From the NCBI GenBank assembly GCA_963565915.1, contig OY751486.1, positions 3,968,001 through 4,032,000 of the forward strand: a stretch of 64,000 nucleotides of DNA, read 5' to 3'. Below are positions 38,401 through 50,943 of the stretch, piece by piece (position 1 is the stretch's first letter; each line of letters opens with the position of its first letter). Made by a program: the position numbers and the translations under genes. Source of the stretch: Entoloma clypeatum (Eukaryota > Basidiomycota > Agaricomycetes > Agaricales > Entolomataceae). The notes under the pieces are model-generated. The model had not been told where the DNA came from and did not search any database. It worked only from the letters and a program-made list of their open reading frames with translations.

Positions 38401-40983
38401 CTACAGGAAAGCGACTCTTTCGTATCTGGTTGTCTGTCCCTCTCCGTGAAGTGTCTGATATCAATGCGAGGTAATTGTTCAAGATTCACCAAGGGTCGCG
38501 TATTCTGAATGTATGCAGACTTGATGCAGTACAAGATCTAATGGAACACCCTACTTTCGAGGCCGACTTCAATGAGCTCACGAAAGGCCTACCGGATCTA
38601 GAGCGTATTGTGTCACGGATTCATGCCAAGAACTGTCGTGTCAAAGATTTCCTCAAAGTCCTTGCTGTGAGCCAAAGTAACACGATATTATATCTCCCAC
38701 TTAATGTATTTTTAGGCATTCAAGAAGCTCAGTCGTGGTCTTGGACAATTGGCTGACCAATCAGAGTCTTTCGAGTCCAAGGCGATCTTGGGATTGCTTC
38801 GAAGCGCCCCAGATGTGTCGCAGAATATCAAGAATGTTGAGAACATGTATATGAAACCCACGACAGACAAAGGTACCATCACCAGTACTTGAGGTGACTC
38901 GCCGTTGATTACTTGCGCGGCATAGACGTCGACGAGCTTGTCCCTCGTGAAGGGAAGGATGAGACCTACGACGACATTATGGCTGAGATTATCCACTTGG
39001 AAGAAGAGTTGGAGGCTGATCTGAAGAAACTTGAGAAGAAAATCGGGCAAGCTCGAATTTCATGAACTATGTTGAGAAGAACTACTGATGTCCTGTCAAA
39101 GGTGCAAGCTCTCATACTGGCACAGTGCCCTGGGTAATAAGGTACGACGTCGTCAGAGGAACTTTTCCCATCCTTATCCGTCTTGTAGGAAATCTACTTG
39201 GTCGAGACAGCAGCTGGTCAGAAGGGAATTCCTGATGATTGGACTAAGAGTGGTTCGACTAAGGCATACTCTTCTGCCCCTTGCTTTGCCTAGCTTTACT
39301 CATTTTCTTTTTGACAGGCCAAAGCACGCTGGGTTGTCCGCCCCTTGCAGGGGAAAGTACGTCAACTCAAAGAAGCTCGAGAAAATCGAAACACGGCTAT
39401 CAAGCAATTCAAGTTCCGGCTTTTCGAGGAATTTGATCAGGACCGTGCCGAATGGCTTCGGACTATTCGAGTGCTGGCGGAATTGGACTGTTTGTTCAGC
39501 TTGGCCAAGGCATCGGTTGCAATTGGAGAACCTGCATGCAGGCCCGAGTTCGAGGAAGGCGATGCTGCATGGATTGATTTCGAGGAGCTCAGGCATCCTA
39601 CATTGTGTTTGAGTAGAAGCTTGAAATCGTTCATTCCGAACGATGTGAAATTGGGTGGCGACATTGGGAAAATTACGTTGTTGACAGGTGGGTTCGAAGT
39701 CGACTATTGTCTCATAATGCAGTATTTGATTGTAGAACGTCTGGCAGGACCGAACATGGCGTAAGTGTCCATCGATCCTTACTGTATATGACCTGACCTT
39801 TTCTCAACGCAGGGGGAAATCGACGGTGACTTTCCGTCACTGTTTCGAGCTAGATCACAATCTGACAATGCTTTAGCTCATGCGGATGACTGCCACGGGG
39901 GTTGTATGTCAATTATCACGAATTCTTGCAGATATTGCCCTGACCTCTCTTAGATCATGGCTCAGCTCGGCATGTTAGTTCCCGCAGCCAGAGCGAGGTC
40001 AGCCAGCCCACCCTTCTGTCGATCAGAATCAAATTTCAACGTTGAACACTTGTAGGTTATGCCCCGTCGATGCGATCATTACCCGGATGGGTGCATATGA
40101 CAACATGTTTTCTAATGCCAGTACTTTCAAAGTCGAGCTTGATGAATGGTATTGACTTTATTTTCCTCTCACGGCCCTGTTCAAGATCTTTCGTTTTAAC
40201 AGTTGCAAGATTCTTCGCGACGCCACACCCAAATCATTAGTTATCCTCGATGGTATGCAGCATAATATCTACTCAAAAAGGACATTAATGATATTTCATT
40301 ACCTAGAGCTTGGGAGAGGAACATCAACATATGTGCGTTACAAACCATCATGTCTTTTTCACGAATCATCTGACGACATCCCTAGGACGGTATGGCTATT
40401 GCAGGGGTGAGCACCAAGGCGTAACTTGTGTTATTGGAATGACTCATGGATTTATCAGGCTGTTCTACATCAACTGGCGACGCATACCTTACCATTATCG
40501 TTTTTTGCAACGCATTACGGATCGCTGACGGACGATTATTCGTACCACCCTAACATCAGAACCATGCACATGTCGACCATCGTAGATGACGAAAAGCGGG
40601 ACGTACGTTCTTGCCCCCAAAATGATATAATTGACATCCACTAAATTGCTCCCCTTCCTCAGATTGTGTTCTTATTCAAGCTGGTGGATGGCGTTGCCAC
40701 GTCTTCCTTTGGAACTCACGTTGCCAACTTGGCAGGCGTACCATTGCCCGTTGTAGAACGAGCAGAGCTGGTCTCCAAAAAATTTGCGCAACAGTTCAAC
40801 GAGAGGCTTCAAGCTAAACAGCAAAAAGTCGGCGCTTCAAGATTGCCTATGCCTGCTCAGACAGATTTTGCCTATCTATACAAGCTTGCTACGCACCAAC
40901 TAGCTTTGCCAGAGAACGTGGTACGACGCAGAGAAGTTTTGGCTGGACTGAAACGAATTGCCCTGTCTTACGTGCAGAAATGA
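35500..40983 (+). CDS. MSH6: DNA mismatch repair protein MSH6
   Basis: MutS homologue that pairs with MSH2 to recognise base mismatches and small loops. The start at 35500 reads MAPRPKSTTEPMKQKSLISF then FGKG; QKSLISFF is a PIP box for PCNA binding. A charged disordered region with Asp/Glu/Ser runs follows. The mismatch-binding domain begins PRTLLIPKEAWKEFTPFEKQ. Spliced exons give HYDTILFFQKGKFLE, LYEDDARIGHQEFDLKLTSR and VGVPEMSFNYWAAKFLGKG. The connector and lever domains have ELNKVYTNGTLVDPELLTDE, YLRQLNIDKDILSMKNFNVY and CITPSGKRLFRIWLSVPLRE. The ATPase has GPNMAGKST, MRMTATGVIMAQLGMLVPA, IITRMGAYDNMFSNASTF and VILDELGRGTST. It ends KRIALSYVQK at 40983. Walker A is split by a phase-2 intron at about 39760. 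More than 15 introns; the gene appears intact. Confidence 0.95.
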
Positions 40984-41198
40984 TGCTCGTTTGTGATCTC
41001 CATTCTCATTACTCCTGCTTTGCTTTGCTCCTTATAATCAGTATTTTTCCCTTTGCCTCATATATGATACCTATTGCAATTCTTTTGGTAGTGCGTGCCG
41101 CATATATAGTCCCAATGGTGCTGATTCTCCTGAGAGCGCTTTTGATGTCAGGTCACGGACGATGAGCTGACGAATGCATTGCGAAAGGATTCAGAGTC

Positions 41199-42165
41199 TC
41201 AATCATCCCCATACAATTCGAACTCCCATGGGGCCTTGTGATCTGGACCAGCTTCATCAAACCAAATCCTCCTGAGTCTGCATGTTGCGTAGACCCGGAC
41301 ATACGCTATATGAGAGTATCTTCCGCTGGGAACGGCATGAGGGATCGTTGAGCCGAGCCGAGCCGTTCGGGCATTCAAGGCGTGAAATTCGTCTCCTGCG
41401 ATTTGGTCCCCTTGTTCCATTAATTTTGAAGATGAAAAATAGGGGAGATACGATGGTAAGCACAGGGTGACCGTGCACCACGCGGTTAGTGGCCTAGAAG
41501 AAGAAGGTGGGAATGCGAGGGGGAGGTGGAGAAGGGGGAAAGAATTAAATGCTCCCGATAATCTCAGACGGGGTTGCTTCTGGAAGTGAAGAGAATAGAT
41601 CAGGCTTTGGCATCGCTGCGACTGCAATATGGAATCAAATAGATGCACCGACGCATATCGAGCACTATCATACAAGAAGACCATATCGGATGGAGAAGTC
41701 ATAAATCACCTGAAACGTGGAGAGGCGCAAGATTCCCATATGCCCTGATTGATCGACAAGGCCAACTTCGAGGGACCATTCCCTTCCCATGTTTCGAACC
41801 TGGACGTGCATCCACGGGTGTCTGATAGCTAAATCATGGGACCTATCACCGACGTGCGCGTTTGGACCAGGAGGACACTGGATATAGGTAGTGCGCAGAG
41901 TCGGCGACTGGATCTGAAGCACGGTTTGGTTTAGGGCATATCCTGTATTATCCGCGCTGTCATCGGTACAGTCGGCAAGAGAGGGCAGAGATATGAGGGA
42001 TCCAGGGGCTGCAGGACGGGGCAGTGATTTTTGGTCGTGCAAGAGGTGGATGAAAGAGTCTTCCGGTAATGACGGATCGACACTGGTGCTAAAAAGTTGC
42101 AAAGGCGCGGTGCCGGTCGAAGAAAAGAGCGAGAGAACAGAGGGTTGAATAGCTGTCGAGAACAT
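41199..42165 (-). CDS. CFAP20-domain (formerly DUF667) protein
   Basis: Contains the CFAP20 domain, known from a ciliary axoneme protein that also occurs in other contexts. The start chosen at 42165 reads MFSTAIQPSVLSLFSSTGTA. The N-terminal exon then has LPEDSFIHLLHD and WMHVQVRNMGREWSLEVGLV and ends HMGILRLSTFQ. After one short intron near 41650 the second exon gives KQPRLRL, PLLHLPLAFPPSSSRPLTAW and LPSYLPYFSS. It ends YSHIAYVRVYATCRLRRIWF and a stop at 41199. The signature elements of the domain (GREWSLEVGLVD, LRLSTFQKQ, LRRIWF) are present in order. Length is about 300 residues with an N-terminal extension. Its function in a basidiomycete is unknown. It is convergent with MSH6. Confidence 0.82.
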
Positions 42166-45006
42166 GTCCAGTACGGCGTTATCATATGACTTGAACTCAA
42201 AATAGCAATGGCTATCCCTTCGCACATCGACTACGACCGCCAGAGGCTCACTTGGTGCCGGTCAGACTCAGACACTCCCTCTAATATTATACGATTAGGG
42301 TGTATCGAAAAGAACAGACAAAGGCTACCAGGTCTCTCCTCCGAAACGAGGCAAATTCCAAGCGCGAAACTGGGGAAACGGACATGTTGATCGAAACCCA
42401 AGCTTCGCGAAGCCTACCCACACTTCTATCCCAAACGCCATTAGGGTTCTCGAGGAAGGGAGTTCCCGCGTGTTACGACAAGGTACCGCATTACATCACC
42501 AGTACCCCCAGTCGCACGCAGAACTTTTAACCACTTTCGTAAGAGTCGAGAATGGGTATTTCGTAAACTGGATGCATGGCCAATGACGGGGTATTGACAG
42601 GGGGGGAGTAGAGCAATATCTCTTGGTGCCTGAGGGGTGTACCAAGAGTACACGTTTATTACCGACCGTTCAAGTATTTGACTTTAGCTTCCTTGGCATA
42701 GGCTGCGTTGGCCTCGCCGCGGGAAGGGGGTCCGTGTTCCCAAGGATAGAAGACAAGTACGTCAAGTATCATCAAATTGCGAAGAGATATTCCAGCTTGA
42801 TTCTATTCAACGAGCATCAGGCGGTACTCGAGCATGCAGGCTATGATCCCGGCCGACCTCAGAGCGTCTTCGCACCCCTCTTTCAAGCAGTGTGCCGAGC
42901 ATTGACCCGGAAGTGGAGTCCTGCGTGCTTGACCTTACAACCAATCTATTCGAGGAGGCCAAAGGCTGTGGTCCTATGATCCCGGGCCGAGGTGACTGAC
43001 GAACCCGCAGTAAGTAGCATCGCGTCTGATCCTCCGATAGGAGGTCAAAACAGGCAAGAATCAATAATTCCATCAGTCGATCCGAGCGAATATGTGAACG
43101 TACATATAGTGGAGTGGCTCGCCACGAATGAGCGAGGTGTCGGATGGTTATATCTCAACGTGACCAAAACAATATCCAAGCCGTTCTGAATGGTGGTCTG
43201 ATTCCTAGCTATAGCCTGCTCTGGTCCTGGCGGTCAAATTTGATCTTCAGCGCAGGCCTCAGGAGTCGGAGGGAACATCACGAGCAATATCGAGGGGTTA
43301 TGAATGTAGACTTCTGAGGATGAAGAAGAGAAGCACCCAGTACTCGTTCACATAGACCGAGCTTGCCGCGGATGAGGATCGCTAGCGGTTGCGCAGTGAA
43401 ACTCGTTTCTCGATTGAAAGCACATTAAAGTCACGGGTGAATTCAGGAATGCTGGTGATGGGATGTTGTTCGGTGCACCAGGATTTATGATATACGCCGG
43501 TGAAAAAACAGCTGGGCAACCTGTTATTGTCAATGCAGGACTGAAGGAGGAGACATATCGACAGCTCGCCGATGTTCGGGGTTCATCGACATAGCAATAG
43601 CAACGGGTAACAAGCTGATGGCCGGAAAGACTAAATCCGGACTTCCCGGACCGTGTGCAAGCTTTGGCAGTCCCGGAGGAAGGGGGACTCCGACTGAACT
43701 CATCGATAAATGAAATCCACCATGTGGTTTCGCAAAACGACCTCTCCTGAACATTTGGACTGTCTCTGGTGACATGCCTACTAACAAACTCTGGACGCGA
43801 AAATAGCCATACCTACCATTTGTAAAACGGGAGGTCGGCGATCGCATCGCATGTTGGTTCTGGTGAGGCCAGGTTGACAGGTCATAGCCGCAGCGATACG
43901 GATGAGGCCGAAGCGTCCACTTGGCGGAACTAGAACAGTGAGCCTGCGACTCAGGTGATGTCCACAGTAAACATAGTTTGAATGACGTATCTTCTTGTCA
44001 TTCAAGTTTCAGAGTCATCCTATCGGCGACGCCTAAAAGACGGCGACAATGACTGGGCTTCATAGTGCTCTTCGGTGACGCTTGTCGTACCACGATAAGT
44101 ATCAGCAAAAAAAAACTAGATGGTGATGGCTCCCAGCGAGGTGCTGAGCCGGACTCGACCTGTGTGGCTCTGAAAAAATTTCCGTGAATCGTACGCTGTA
44201 GTACGTCAGGACCACAGGTAGACAACTCACCAGGGACACAGTCGTCAGTGAGGATGGGACGGGATCGAGGGTCGGATCCAAAAAATTGTCTACGACAGGC
44301 ACGATCGACGGTTTACAAGTACAAGTGACAATCTCTAATCAAAAGCCTAGGGGGGAAATTTCCATCTATTGTATATATCACTGACTGGGAGGCAGGGTGG
44401 GAGAAAAATGCATACTCAACGATGAGAGTGATTCGAGGAAGACTTGGCGACGAGATAGATAGCATCGACAACACTTCTGTCATCGTCGCACACGAGACTG
44501 GCTATAAGAATAGTCGAGTGTATATTGCGAGAAAAAACACCGAGGTTCGCGAAATCTCGAAGAGAAGATCAACATCCTGTCAGGATGTGTAAGAGAAGGC
44601 GACGATCAATGCATTGGCAGGGAGCACTGGTAAGGAGGCCCAGTGCGGCGGAGAACCTGGGGGAAACAAATGATGATATTAGCGACAAGGGAGGCGAGGA
44701 TCGGACAAGTTGGTGGTGAAGATGAGGATAGCAGGGGGTGGCATCGCGGAGATTGAAAGAAGCGAATGGGGATAAAAGGTGTGGTTGGTCACCTCATGGA
44801 TGCGGATCACTTTGAGAGTTTTGCTGGTTCTGGTTCAAGGTCGAACCGGACCCTCAGCTGGACGGCGATCTCATCATAGCGTTTCGTTTTGATCCTCGGT
44901 TGTGTTTCATTTTTCTTGCGATGTCTGCACGAGTTCTCTGTAGATATAATAACTCGCCATTCCGAGATGAACTCCTCTCCCCCCCGGACCACAAATTAAA
45001 CTCGCA
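42166..45006. other. Long intergenic stretch with no recognised gene
   Basis: About 2.8 kb. The open frames on both strands are shorter than about 120 codons, lack family motifs and cannot be spliced into a plausible protein by eye. The right end (about 44860-45000) is T/C-rich and probably the promoter and leader of the gene at 45007. It could hold long regulatory DNA or a non-coding RNA, but nothing in the sequence shows it. Confidence 0.4.
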
Positions 45007-46410
45007 ATGGCGGCCCACTTCCACTCCTCTTTCTTCGACCGAGACCCCTACGCTCATCATCCTCCTCACTGGCCTCAATCTGAACCCATGCCGCGATCCT
45101 CAGCCTATTCATCCTACTTTGACTACCCTGACCTCCAGCAGAGCCACACCTCCGCATGGCTCGCAGACGCTGCCAATCAGACCTGCACCGTCGGCAGCTC
45201 AGCGCCGATCTATGCCGACTACTCCGAGAGCCCCCAACCCCCGCTCCTCACCACGTCCTCCCAAAGGGCCTTCCCTTCCCCTCCACCCTCCGTTCCAGTC
45301 GAGGGCCATGTTCCACGATCTATGTCGCGCTTGTCTGGGTTCAACGACAGCCAGTGGGCCGCCGGTGCGCCGTATGTGTTCCAGAGCAATCCTCCCTCGC
45401 CTGGACAGCGATCCAGCCCTCCAAATCTCCCCGTCAAAATGGAACAGGATGATAACGCGGGGTGCTTCATTATGGAGCTTTCCCCCCCACAGGTCGAAAC
45501 TTCATTGTTGAGCCAGTCCCTCGCACCTCCGACAGAGGTCCCACTGCGTGCAACCCAAGCCTCGAAGAAGATGCGCGGTATGATGACTGTGTTTCGGCTG
45601 AACCCTTTCGCCATGCACAGCGGCGAGGGCCGCGGCTTGGTCTCCTCCATGCGCGAAGAAGCCCGCCCCCTTGAGGAGAAGCCTCTCATATTTGAGTTCC
45701 AGCTTGACATCGACGGTCTGCACTCTGACGAGCCGCTGCATTCGTTTTCACCCGATTTTGAGCTGCACGATATCCCCGACGAAGGCCCAGGCGACCCCAA
45801 CGAATGGGGGGATAGCGGCCGCTCCGGTTCGGCGTACTGCACGACTCCCCTTTCGTGGGAGCTCGAATATCCATCCAGTTCTAGCTCAGAGGAGCATTAC
45901 CCGCGGCTTGACAACGCAACATTAAATCTCCACCATCCTCGGCACACTTCCCGGTTACACAATTGTACGTATCTTCTGGTTGGTTCGCCGGTAACGTTTT
46001 AATGACCACTTTTTGCTTCTTCGAACTTCCCCCTCCCCCGTCTCCAGCGGTCTCTCATCCTTACCTTCGCAAGAACGCCAATCGTGACGTTGAACCTTCT
46101 TCTGCACACATGAATGACCATGGATGCTCCTCAAACTCAAACTCTGCATCAGCCGGGGCGACCAATGTTAGTGAGCGTTTGGGTCAGCTTACAGAGGTAT
46201 CTGTTTGGGGTCGCGGCGGTTATGCGCCGACGTTACGAAACAGTCCGCATGATTCTCCCGGATGCGATGTAAGTCGTGTTTCCTTACGAGGCGTTTTACC
46301 CCTGACACTCGGTTTTCGCGAATTAGCCTTCGGTACCAATAGCATCTGTCAATCGTCGTTGGTCCTTGCCCGAGACGAATCCAAATACACACGTGCCTTT
46401 CTTTGCATAG
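45007..46410 (+). CDS. Ser/Pro-rich protein of unknown function, regulator-like composition
   Basis: Three exons. The start at 45007 is MAAHFHSSFFDRDPYAHHPP and the first exon runs to about 45964. A 60-90 bp intron is followed by SVSHPYLRKNANRDVEPSSA and HMNDHGCSSNSNSASAGATN. The third exon gives DPSVPIASVNRRWSLPETNP, ending NTHVPFFA with a stop at 46410. Composition is high in Ser, Pro, His and Asp. The middle block QASKKMRGMMTVFRLNPFAM followed by HSGEGRG and PLIFEFQLDIDGL is the most ordered-looking part and may be the conserved core. No zinc finger, homeobox, signal peptide or membrane span is visible. It is flanked by 2.8 and 2.4 kb of gene-free DNA, as is common for developmental regulators, but that role is a guess. 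Confidence 0.72.
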
Positions 46411-48840
46411 CGACTTGATTGTTGCTTTGTGTGTATATTGCCTGCGACGATTCTCATGCCTTTGTTCGAACATCCTGCTGGACTCTTCTCTTCGCATACT
46501 GCGTATGAGCACCAACGCTATATCCATAATAGTAATAATAAATTGTTCAGTAATCTCGTACATTTCATAACAATCGCATTCATACGTACTTGATCATCAA
46601 ACCATACCTACGGAACGTGACTTCGAGGGATCGCACTACTTGGCGGTAGATATCATGTCAGCCAAGTCAGCACTGCTGGTATCGAAAGAGATTAGGCTCC
46701 TCGGGTTAGCGCCGAGTACTGACGCACTAAACGCAAGTTTTCTCCAATCTGATTGACGTCGATGTTGTTCCGCCCTGCCACCCGCAAGGTACGGGGCCTG
46801 TTCGTTTGACAACACGTCAATAGGTACATATGTAAGCAATCAAGGAAGTACGCCCGCCGGAACATTCATCCCGATGATTTTGTGATGGTGGAGGAAAGTG
46901 GTTGTTAAAGAGCCACATCGACGCCGCTCAATAGGTCCCTATGCACCCTTCCGGCGGAGTACTTGTTGTTATTTTGGCCAGTAAGGACTGTCCGCTGTGT
47001 AGCACGACCCACGCGACACTCGGATGATGAATGATAAGTAGACACTAGTTAGGAAGGTGGACGTGTGAACGCTCCTATCATTGGGTGGACCGCATGTGCT
47101 GGCTGCTCCTGTCTTTTTCATCGGGGTTTGTAAGTACAGTGCCAAACCCAAATCAAGTATGATGAAACGACGCGCCGGTTGACGTGGCTGGATGCATACA
47201 TTCGAGCGATCGGACAGTGCCTTGTGCAGGGTTCCTGCAGCTCGGATCGTACAGTGCAATTTTCATTTTCCCGGCAGCTGCAGGGATCATGGGATTCTTG
47301 TTGAGGGAGGGGGAAGGGGGTTGTTTACTTACTGGCGTACTAAGTAACCGTACGGAGCTAAGCATCGTCGTCGAGCATGTTCATGGGCCAGCGGTTCGCG
47401 GATCGATTTGCGAATGGGTGTGTTTAAGCCGGAGAATTTTTATGCACGCGAGCTATCGGACACTCTGTGGAGTGATAATGTACAAAACGTCGTTTTTGTC
47501 AACATCTGCAATGGTACGCCATTGGCTTGAGAGCGGATAACTTACTATATGGGTGCTACATAATCGGATCTCGGCGGTTTTGAACAGCCAGAGTAACTAA
47601 ATGAATTGAGGTCAGTAGCCGAGCCCATGTGGTCAGGTTTTATGATAACCTCTCTCATTCAATCGCTTCATCAAGGGAAAGGGAGGTGGAGCAGAATATG
47701 TATTAGATTCTTACCCGCGAGCTGGAGTGTGCATCACCGGTTGCTGAGTACCAATTGAATACATTCAAGGGACCAGACGCCGACGTGGAGACTTGTGTAA
47801 GGTGCCTCATGCTCCTCTATAACCTCAAACAGTTTTCGAGGGGTTCGTGCGGCAATCGCACCGTAGTCCAGGCATGAGTTAGTAAACCCGAGAAGGACAC
47901 GCTCCCCTGTCTAGAATCAGCTCACGATCTAAAAAAATTAGCCAATGGGTCCAGTCCAATGATTACATGTTACCCCTCAACCTGCGGCAACATCGGCACC
48001 AGCCGCGCAAATGTGGCTAACTGGCCTGGAGAAGTAGAGAGGATCCAGTAGCTGCAAAAAGGACTTGATTGAAAACAGTCAAGTTGAACTGCACGATGTA
48101 TTTCGAATGATAGAAATTCCATTCCATCTGGATGCCGCAGGCCCAATAATCCAACGGGAAACCTTGTATATCGTCGCGTAAGTAAACCGGATGGAGTGGA
48201 TTGAACAAGGGAACGTTCGAGAGAATGCCAGCAGGTCCAGATGTAGTTTTAAAAGCATTTGGCTCACCTAGATGTACCCATTCTGGACGCCAGTTGGATT
48301 GTTGCGGAAAAACTTGAGGTTTTTCTTTTTACAGGTAACTCGCACATGGATGGCACGTGATTTCTACAGAAATCGTGGTCTGCAGTAATAAGGTATATTT
48401 TACCGGGGAGTGGTACGAGCTCGGCCACGTGAGGTGACAATGTGTCAGGACCCCGAAACTGCGAGCAAGCGATGTGTTCCTTTTTGTAAGACAAGCAGAA
48501 TGCTGTGAATTCAGGCGTTCAAGGTTCAATACTTTAGAACGAATGTGCCACGCCAAAGTACATTGCGGTGATGGCCCTTGTAGAGCTATCAAGTACATAT
48601 GGGCGCTTGACAAGGACAAGATCCCTATGTAGCCCTTGCCCCTTGAGTTTGGGGTCCTGCTGGTTTGATCCAAGTACAAAAAACACCCACGCGGACGCCA
48701 CGAGAGCATTTGGCACTTTCCACGCGACCGAAGAACCTCGTGGAAGCAATCTCCCCACCAAGCTTGTCGTCCTCCCGCTCGTTACTTACACGGACATCGC
48801 CCACGAATATCCTCTCACAACTATCAGTTTCCCGGGCGCC
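46411..48840. other. Long intergenic stretch with no recognised gene
   Basis: About 2.4 kb upstream of the phosphodiesterase gene. Several open frames of 60-130 codons occur on both strands, but none shows domain motifs or consistent exon structure. The frame open from about 48568 on the plus strand runs into the phosphodiesterase first exon and is probably its leader. Confidence 0.4.
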
Positions 48841-50943
48841 ATGAAGCAACAAGTTCCGTCCGTCGGACCATCCTCAAGTCAGAGGGTGCGGCGCCTCAGC
48901 GCAGATATTGGCGGGCTCCATCTTGCAGTTGAGAATGGCGAGCAAGGACAGGGCTGGTTGGGTATATCTGGAGGACTCACATCTGAAGAATTCAAGTGCA
49001 TCACCTTCTCTTGCCATCCTTCCTTCGCTGACCTATCTCAGGACGCAGTATGCCGAGCTCCTTGGCGACATGTACACTCACACACTCCATGCAGTGAACG
49101 AACACGGCTCCCATTTGTATGTCAGAGCTCTCTGGCACATCGTATGACATCTAATTACGCTCAGCGTTCCGGCCGATCTATCACTGGAGACTCGGCGACT
49201 ACTAATACAATCATTGGAGCGATGGCATTTCGAACCCCACAAACTCCGCGATGACGAGGTTCTCTCCTGCGCTCTGCTATTGTTCGAGGCTTTGTTCCGT
49301 ATCGTAGGTATGGAGGAAGCCACTGGGGTCTCGATGAGTACGTCGGTTCTGCCCACACATGGTGAACCATAAGTGACAGATGTTTTTGCAGAGCAAATAG
49401 CGCCCTTCGTTTACCATCTTCGCCAGATATACAGATTGGAGAATACTTATCACAACTTTGAGCACGCCGTTGACGTGCTTCAAGCTGTGTACATGTATTT
49501 GCGGGCTGCGCAGATGGTTCCTTCATTGTCGATACTGCTTGAACCAAGTCGCCAATGGAAGAGAGACGCCGGGCTTGATAGCGGGCATTTGCTGACAAGT
49601 CTTGATCTACTCGCATTGTTCGTAATGTACACTGCCGCCATCGGCCATGACGTTGGCCATCCTGGCTTCACAAATTTATTTATGGCAAGTAATCCTGCTC
49701 TCTCTTGTCGTGTCTTCTGATTTCTTTAGCATAGAAAAATGCAGAAACACCTCTATCAATTGTATTTGACGGCAAATCCGCCCTTGAACAGATGCATTGC
49801 CAACTTTTGCTGCGTGTAATGCGATACCACGGAATGGGCGTGTTATTGGATCGGCCGCGTTTTCGCAGGGTCTTATGCGACACTGTTCTCGCCACAGACA
49901 TGAGTGTGCATGATAAGTTCATGAACGACTTCCAAGCTCTCGTTAACGGCGAAAACGGTCCGATATGCCATCGTCAAATACTGATCTGTCAGGCAATTAT
50001 GAAGTGCGCAGACATAAGCAACCCTGTAAGCATGGTGTGACGTATCTGCAATCTTTATTGATGATCGAGCCTTTTAGAGTCGGCCGTACTCTGTTTCGGA
50101 ACATTGGGCAGGTGCGCTTATGGGGGAATGGTCATCACAAGCTCTCTTCGAGAAGCATCTTCATCTCCCCACGACTGTTCAGTCGTCTGACACTCCTCTT
50201 AACGTCGCCAAATCACAAGTTTTCTTCGTCACTACATTTGCAAAACCGCTGCTAGATTTAACAATACAAGCAGTACCAGGTGAGGGCGTCACTTTCAATA
50301 TTTGGCATCAAGCTCACTGACTCGCATTTCAGAAATGAAACCGTTTGCTGACCAGTGTGTCTCAAACCTGCGAATCTGGACCAAGCGGCTCAAGCAGCTT
50401 GAGTCTACACAACAAGAATCTGCTCACCTCTGCACAACCACACCGCGACACCCAGATGATTTCATAACCGCGTTCCCACTGACGTTACCCCCTTCTCACC
50501 GCATGGCGCAAACCGAAGAACCGCGACTCATTTGGCCGATGGCTTCCTATAGCCAGTCAGGCGATTCGTCGTCAGGGTCCTCCGACTCTTACCCTTGCTC
50601 GCCCTCCCCATCCGATTCCTCCTTTGTGTTTTCCCCTACTTCAGAATCATCTTCCTTCCGTCCGCCTTCGAGTGCGGGTAGCTGCACGAGCTGCAGCACC
50701 CACCATCCACAACCGAACCCTGTCCCTGATGGCCAAGCGGCCATCCGCGCGGCAGGTAAGCTTGGTATTCGGAAGCAGAAGAGCATGAACCGTAACTCCT
50801 GGTCACCTTGTGCATTTTCAACGACACCCAAGTCGGCCGTGACGTGGGTAGGGTCGACCAACCATCCTAGTCAGGGGGTCACCGATACCGTTGTGGTCAA
50901 CCAGAACAACCATGGGAGGAGCAAAAGCAAGCTTTCGAGATGA
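48841..50943 (+). CDS. Class I cyclic-nucleotide phosphodiesterase (PDE2-like)
   Basis: Hydrolyses cAMP (possibly cGMP) and so dampens protein kinase A signalling. The start chosen at 48841 reads MKQQVPSVGPSSSQRVRRLS then ADIGGLHLA; the first intron is tentative. N-terminal helices include LRTQYAELLGDMYTHTLHAV and PADLSLETRRLL. The catalytic domain shows NTYHNFEHAVDVLQA (the HNxxH metal/substrate motif), AAIGHDVGHPGFTN (HDxxHxG), LLRVMRYHGMGVLLD, MSVHDKFMNDFQAL and ICQAIMKCADISNPSRP. The second conserved Asp is in the last of these. GEWSSQALFEKHLHLP and SQVFFVTTFAKPLLDLTIQA follow. The C-terminal 180 residues are Ser/Pro-rich and probably disordered. Six or so introns. The family call is secure; the N-terminus is less so. 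Confidence 0.9.

Noticed and set aside
48568..48840. An extended N-terminus of the phosphodiesterase from 48568
   Set aside because: The frame is open but its composition is unlike protein, and the ATG at 48841 is followed by a plausible phosphodiesterase N-terminus. It is likely leader sequence.
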